Shown: piece after piece, positions 60,031 through 64,000 of the stretch
Numbering within the stretch: position 1 is the first letter of the stretch
Layout of the letters: every line of letters starts with the position of its first letter
Assembly: GCF_005222755.1 (NCBI RefSeq)
Contig: NZ_STGD01000002.1
Span: 62,001 to 126,000 of the forward strand
From: Roseomonas sp. HF4
GTDB taxonomy: Bacteria; Pseudomonadota; Alphaproteobacteria; Acetobacterales; Acetobacteraceae
Direction of reading: 5' to 3'
Length of the DNA: 64,000 bases
Position numbers and translations under genes: made by a program
Notes under the pieces: generated by a model
What the model was told of the DNA's origin: nothing
Databases searched by the model: none
What the model saw: only the letters and a program-made list of their open reading frames with translations

Positions 60031-61758
60031 ATGCGCCGCATCGGCCCCTTCCTGCGCGATGCCTGGGCATTGGCGCGCCCCTATTGGTCGAGCGAGGAGC
60101 GCTGGGCCGCGCGCGGGCTCCTCGCGCTCGTCGTCGCGCTGAACCTCTCGCTGGTCGGCATGACGGTGCTGCTGACCTACTGGCAGCGCGCCTTCTACAA
60201 CACGCTGGAGGCGAAGGACCCCGAGGGCTTCGCCGCCCTGCTGTTCACCTGGCACCGCACCGCGGACGAAGGGCTGCTGCCCGGCTTCGCCGTCATCGCG
60301 CTGCTCTACATTCTGATCGCGGTCTACCAGCTCTATCTCCGCCAGGCGCTCGAGATCCGCTGGCGGCGCTGGCTGACCGAGGTCTACCTGGCGCAGTGGC
60401 TGGATAAGCGCGCCTATTACCGCATGTCGCTGACCGACCAGGCGACGGACAACCCCGACCAGCGCATCGCCGAGGATGTGCGGATGTTCGTGGACGACAC
60501 GCTGGCGCTCGGCCTCGGGCTGATGAATGCCGTGGTCACGCTCGCCTCCTTCGTCGTGGTGCTCTGGTCGCTCTCGGGGCCGCTCAGCGTGCTGGGCGTC
60601 GAGATCCCGGGCTACATGGTCTGGGTCGCGCTGCTCTATGCCGCGCTCGGCACCTGGCTCGCGCATCTGATCGGTCGGCCGCTGATCGGGCTGAACTTCC
60701 TGCAACAGAAGGTCGAGGCCGATTTCCGCTACGCGCTGGTGCGCTTCCGCGAGAACGCCGAGGGCATCGCGCTGCATGGCGGGGAGGCCGACGAGCGGCG
60801 CGGGCTGACCGAGCGCTTCGGCGCGCTGGTCGCGAACTGGCGCGGGATCATGACGGCCACCAAGCGCCTGACCTTCTTCACCGCGGGCTACGGCCAGGTC
60901 GCGGTGGTCTTCCCGATCGTCGTCGCGGCGCCTGCCTATTTCGCCGGGCGCATCCCGCTCGGCGGGCTGATCCAGACGTCCTCCGCCTTCGGGCAGGTGC
61001 AGGGGGCGCTGTCCTGGATCGTCGAATCCTACGCGCGGCTGACCGCATGGCGCGCGACGGTCGAGCGCCTGACGGGCTTTGCCGCCGCGGTCCGCCGCGC
61101 ACGGACGGCCGAGGCCGGGCCGGTCGCGGCCCCCGGCACGGCGCCAGGCCTCGCACTGCGCGACGTGACCTTGGCGCTGCCCGATGGCCGCCTGCTGATC
61201 GAAGGTGCCGCGGCCGAGGTGGCGCCCGGGCAGTCGGTGGTCCTCACCGGCGCCTCGGGCCTCGGCAAGTCGACGCTGTTCCGGGCCATCGCGGGCATCT
61301 GGCCGTTCGGCGCGGGGCGTGTTGACCTGCCGGCCACGGGCCGCGCCCTGTTCCTGCCGCAGCGGCCCTATTTGCCGCTGGGGACGCTGAAGCGCGCCGT
61401 CTGCTACCCCGAGGACGCAGCCGGCTTCACCGACGCCGAGGCGGCCGCCGCGCTGGAGGCGGCGGAACTGCCGCATCTCGTGCCGCGTCTGCAGGAGGCC
61501 GGCGCCTGGGCGCAGCGCCTGTCGGGCGGGGAACAGCAGCGGCTCGCGCTGGCCCGCGCCCTGCTCCTGAAGCCCGACTGGCTGTTCCTCGACGAGGCGA
61601 CGGCGAGCCTCGACCCCGAGGCCGAGGAACGGCTCTATGCACGCCTCAAGGCCGCGCTGCCGGGCACGGCCATCGTCTCGATCGCGCATCGCCCGGCCGT
61701 GGCCCGGTTCCACGACAGGACGCTGCGCATCGAGGGCGGGCGGCTGCGGGAGGACTGA
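60031..61758 (+). CDS. ABC transporter ATP-binding/permease, SbmA/BacA-like (ABCD type)
   Basis: A 575-residue half-transporter. The membrane domain has about six helices, with [24 protein letters not shown] and [20 protein letters not shown], the SbmA/BacA-YddA pattern. The C-terminal ATPase has Walker [10 protein letters not shown] (Lys413), signature [12 protein letters not shown] and Walker [13 protein letters not shown]. Unlike E. coli SbmA, which lacks an ATPase, it has its own. Relatives move antimicrobial peptides, very long acyl chains or B12-like molecules. It is the last gene of the operon with the renalase-like, PNPOx-like, DUF3253 and DUF1499 genes. Confidence 0.9.
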   Translation: MRRIGPFLRDAWALARPYWSSEERWAARGLLALVVALNLSLVGMTVLLTYWQRAFYNTLEAKDPEGFAALLFTWHRTADEGLLPGFAVIALLYILIAVYQLYLRQALEIRWRRWLTEVYLAQWLDKRAYYRMSLTDQATDNPDQRIAEDVRMFVDDTLALGLGLMNAVVTLASFVVVLWSLSGPLSVLGVEIPGYMVWVALLYAALGTWLAHLIGRPLIGLNFLQQKVEADFRYALVRFRENAEGIALHGGEADERRGLTERFGALVANWRGIMTATKRLTFFTAGYGQVAVVFPIVVAAPAYFAGRIPLGGLIQTSSAFGQVQGALSWIVESYARLTAWRATVERLTGFAAAVRRARTAEAGPVAAPGTAPGLALRDVTLALPDGRLLIEGAAAEVAPGQSVVLTGASGLGKSTLFRAIAGIWPFGAGRVDLPATGRALFLPQRPYLPLGTLKRAVCYPEDAAGFTDAEAAAALEAAELPHLVPRLQEAGAWAQRLSGGEQQRLALARALLLKPDWLFLDEATASLDPEAEERLYARLKAALPGTAIVSIAHRPAVARFHDRTLRIEGGRLRED

Positions 61759-61767
61759 CCGCGCGAA

Positions 61768-63597
61768 TCAGGGCGGCAGGATGATCGGCACCAGCAGCAC
61801 GGCGATGGCCAGGACCACCACGGTGAAGGGCACGCCGACCTTCACGAAATCCACGAAGCTGTAGTTGCCGGGACCGACCACGAGCGTGTTCACCGGGGAG
61901 GCGATGGGCGTGATGAAGGCGGTCGAGGCCGCGAGCGCGACCACCATAGCGAACGGATAGGGCGAGGCGCCGATATCCTGCGCGATTGCCAGCGAGACCG
62001 GCGCCATCAGCACCGCCGTCGCTGTGTTCGATATAAAGAGCCCGAGCAGCGCCGTGACGACGAAGATGATCGCGAGGAGGACGCGCGGCGCTGCCTCCCC
62101 GGCCACCGAGACCACGAACTCCGCCGCCAGGTCGACGCCGCCAGTCCGCTGCAACGCGATGGCGAAGGGCAGCATGCCGACGATCAGCAGGAGGCTTTTC
62201 CACGAGATCGCGGCGTAGGCGCTGTTCAGGTCGATGCAGCGCGTCAGGCCGAGCAGCAGGCAGGCGATCAGCGCCGCATGGACGGTCGGCAGCCATCCGG
62301 CAACGATGGTGACGACGAACAGCCCCAGGATACTCGCGGCGAAGGGCGCGCGGCCGGCCGCGGGAAGGATCTCCGCATGTTCGGCCGGCAGGTTGAGCAC
62401 GACCAGCTCGTGCCCATCCGCCCCGAGGCGCCTTATGTCCGACCAGAACCCCGTCAGCAGCAGCGTGTCGCCGGCCTTCAGCTTCTCCTCCAGCAGTTCG
62501 GGTCCTGCAACCCTGTTGCCGTGGCGCAGCCCGACGACGGTGAGCCCATGCTCGCTGCGTATCCGCGCCTCGAGCACGGTGCTGCCGATCAGGGGCGAGT
62601 CGGGCGGAACCAGCGCCTCGACCATGCCGATCTCCTGCGACGGGATGGCGGAGAAGACGCCGCCCTCGATCGGCAGCATCTCGGCCGCGTGGAGGACGAG
62701 AAGCTCCTCGATCCGCGCAGTGCTGGCGCGCACGTCGATCAGCAGGACATCGCCCGCCAGGATCTCGATGCCCGGCGCCGGCTTGACGATTTCGGTCGCG
62801 AGCCTGCCCCGGCGTTCGATCGCGAGAAGGCTCACCCCCTCCCGTCGCAGCCCCTCCCCCTCCGGCAAGCGGCCCACCAGGTCGGATCCCGCCGTCACGC
62901 GCACGCGACAGATCCGCCCCTCGAGGCTGTACTTGGCGACCCACTCCGCAAGGCTCGGCGCCGGGCGGCGGCGGCCCGCGGTCACGCGCCGGTCGGGCAG
63001 CATGCGTCGCGCGAAGAGCATGTAGGCCACCGCCAGCGCCAGGATCGGCACGCCGAAGGGCGTGAAGGCGAAGAAGGCGAAGGGCTCGTGCCCCTGGCGC
63101 ACTAGCTCGGCACTGACGACGAGGTTCGGCGCCGTCGCGACCAGCGTCATCATGCCGCTGATCAGCGCCGCGACCGAGAGGGGCATCATGAGCTGGCTCG
63201 GGGCCAGGTCCAGAGAGCGACAGATGCGCAGCCCGATCGGGATGAAGATCGCGACCACGGCGGTCGAGCTCATGAAGGCGCCGAGGATCGCCGGCGCCAC
63301 CATCATCATGATCATGAGCCGCGTGGGGCTGCCGCCGGCGCGCGCGCTGATGAGGTCGCCAACGCGTTGCGCAGCGCCGGTGCGCACGAGCGAATCCCCG
63401 ATGATGAACAGCGCCGCGAGCAGCACGACGACCGAATCCGAGAAGCCGGCCAGGGCCTCGTTGATCGTGAGCACGCCGGTCAGCGGCAGGGCCACGATCA
63501 TGAGCACACCGACGACGTCCATGCGCGGGCGGTTCGCCACGAACATCGCGATGGCGGCGCCAAGCAGGGCCAGGACGATCAGCAGGTCGTTGTTCAT
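61768..63597 (-). CDS. SLC13-type permease with two TrkA-C domains
   Basis: A 609-residue transporter. About eleven hydrophobic segments split into two halves (NDLLIVLALLGAAIAMFVANRP first), with TrkA_C/RCK_C domains between about residues 205 and 375 (ILAGDVLLIDVRASTARIEEL and LKAGDTLLLTGFWSDIRRL). The second half has SNTATAVLMAPVSLAIAQ and ITPIASPVNTLVVGP, the SNT/SPVN motifs of the DASS/SLC13 family. It probably moves sulfate, a dicarboxylate or a similar anion. The ATG at 63597 follows GGGAG by 7 bases; an ATG two codons earlier abuts it. Confidence 0.88.
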   Translation of the reverse strand: MNNDLLIVLALLGAAIAMFVANRPRMDVVGVLMIVALPLTGVLTINEALAGFSDSVVVLLAALFIIGDSLVRTGAAQRVGDLISARAGGSPTRLMIMMMVAPAILGAFMSSTAVVAIFIPIGLRICRSLDLAPSQLMMPLSVAALISGMMTLVATAPNLVVSAELVRQGHEPFAFFAFTPFGVPILALAVAYMLFARRMLPDRRVTAGRRRPAPSLAEWVAKYSLEGRICRVRVTAGSDLVGRLPEGEGLRREGVSLLAIERRGRLATEIVKPAPGIEILAGDVLLIDVRASTARIEELLVLHAAEMLPIEGGVFSAIPSQEIGMVEALVPPDSPLIGSTVLEARIRSEHGLTVVGLRHGNRVAGPELLEEKLKAGDTLLLTGFWSDIRRLGADGHELVVLNLPAEHAEILPAAGRAPFAASILGLFVVTIVAGWLPTVHAALIACLLLGLTRCIDLNSAYAAISWKSLLLIVGMLPFAIALQRTGGVDLAAEFVVSVAGEAAPRVLLAIIFVVTALLGLFISNTATAVLMAPVSLAIAQDIGASPYPFAMVVALAASTAFITPIASPVNTLVVGPGNYSFVDFVKVGVPFTVVVLAIAVLLVPIILPP

Positions 63598-63625
63598 CGG
63601 CATTCTCCCGGTGCGCGGTCCGTGG

Positions 63626-64000
63626 TCACGCGCGCGCGGCCAGCAGGAGCCGCAGGGCGTCGGTCACCCCGGTCAGGATGATCTGCACGCCGATGCAGAG
63701 CAGCAGGAAGGCCGTGAGCTTGGTCGCGACCAGCGTCCCCTGCGGGCCGATCCGCCGCGCGATCGCCTCGGAATAGGCGTAGGCAATCCAGACGCAGGCC
63801 GCAACCGAGGCCGCGACCAGCACCGAGGAGATCGCGCTGACCAGCAGCACGCCCTGCGTCTCCGCCGTCCGCTCGGCACCGAGCGCGATGGAGGCCGCGA
63901 TCGACCCCGGCCCCGTGGTCAGCGGCAGCGTCAGCGGGAAGAAGGCCATTCGCTCGATCGGCGCGGTGTCCATCGCCTGGGGGGCCTTCGACGCCTCGGG
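63626..64000 (-). CDS. MarC family membrane protein (partial, right edge)
   Basis: At least 124 codons remain open through the window edge, so the N-terminal half of the protein is missing. ERMAFFPLTLPLTTGPGSIAASIALGAERT is the conserved MarC/NAAT block. Three hydrophobic segments follow, ending FLLLCIGVQIILTGVTDALRLLL. MarC proteins are inner-membrane proteins of unknown transport role; the old link to multidrug resistance is not supported. It is near the SLC13-type gene but its start lies outside. Confidence 0.88.
   Translation of the reverse strand, partial: PEASKAPQAMDTAPIERMAFFPLTLPLTTGPGSIAASIALGAERTAETQGVLLVSAISSVLVAASVAACVWIAYAYSEAIARRIGPQGTLVATKLTAFLLLCIGVQIILTGVTDALRLLLAARA

Noticed and set aside
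1-64000. CRISPR arrays, insertion sequences, tRNA or rRNA genes
   Set aside because: I saw no regularly spaced repeats, transposase motifs or tRNA-like cloverleaf sequence in reading the window; small RNAs cannot be excluded by eye.

Overview
This is a gene-dense, very GC-rich bacterial chromosome segment. Codons end almost always in G or C, genes are packed with ATGA and TGATG overlaps, and there are no RNA genes, insertion sequences or CRISPR arrays. The family mix suggests an alphaproteobacterium of the Acetobacteraceae/Roseomonas type: gamma-glutamyltransferase paralogues, dipeptide ABC cassettes, M81 and M20 hydrolases, DUF1194, YraN and a glycolate-oxidase-like fusion. That placement is inferred from gene content; no marker gene is present.

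Layout. 1-8.8 kb: the start of a ribose bisphosphokinase gene (phnN, cut by the edge), a divergent gamma-glutamyltransferase / unknown glycosyltransferase-like protein / amidohydrolase operon, a flavodoxin and a carboxymuconolactone-decarboxylase-like protein, then a leftward thiamine-diphosphate enzyme, FAD oxidoreductase and family 2 glycosyltransferase. 8.9-13.2 kb: a two-gene RND efflux pump. 13.2-15.3 kb: two peptide-type ABC ATPases with no permease. 15.5-16.2 kb: a decayed methyltransferase gene with a 19-bp tandem duplication and an amber codon. 16.3-20.7 kb: a lone Lrp effector domain, a Tyr-rich lipoprotein and a leftward GGT / macrodomain / amidase operon. 20.8-25.1 kb: csaA-gpt, a CNNM/CorC transporter, a small coiled-coil protein and eda-kdgK. 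25.1-29.3 kb: an exported GGT followed by a small membrane protein, yraN, a histidine-kinase relic and comM.

29.4-42.4 kb is the main catabolic block. An M19 dipeptidase and a histone-deacetylase-like amidohydrolase point left. Two M20-type amidohydrolases and an M81 metallopeptidase point right. A complete five-gene dipeptide/oligopeptide ABC importer converges on them. Together they look like a route for importing and dismantling modified or acylated peptides, though the substrate cannot be read from sequence. 42.5-44.9 kb holds hydroxypyruvate isomerase and tartronate semialdehyde reductase. 45-49.8 kb holds an XRE regulator, a Pat-type acyl-CoA synthetase-like/GNAT fusion and an esterase. 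49.9-56 kb holds an SMP-30 family protein, a serine/alanine-glyoxylate aminotransferase and, divergently, a glycolate/lactate oxidase FAD/Fe-S fusion with a DUF924 gene. These fit glyoxylate-serine-glycerate metabolism.

56-64 kb holds a class 3 lipase-like protein, a DUF1194 VWA protein, a tightly coupled five-gene operon ending in an SbmA/BacA-like ABC exporter, an SLC13-type permease with TrkA-C domains, and a MarC family protein cut by the right edge.
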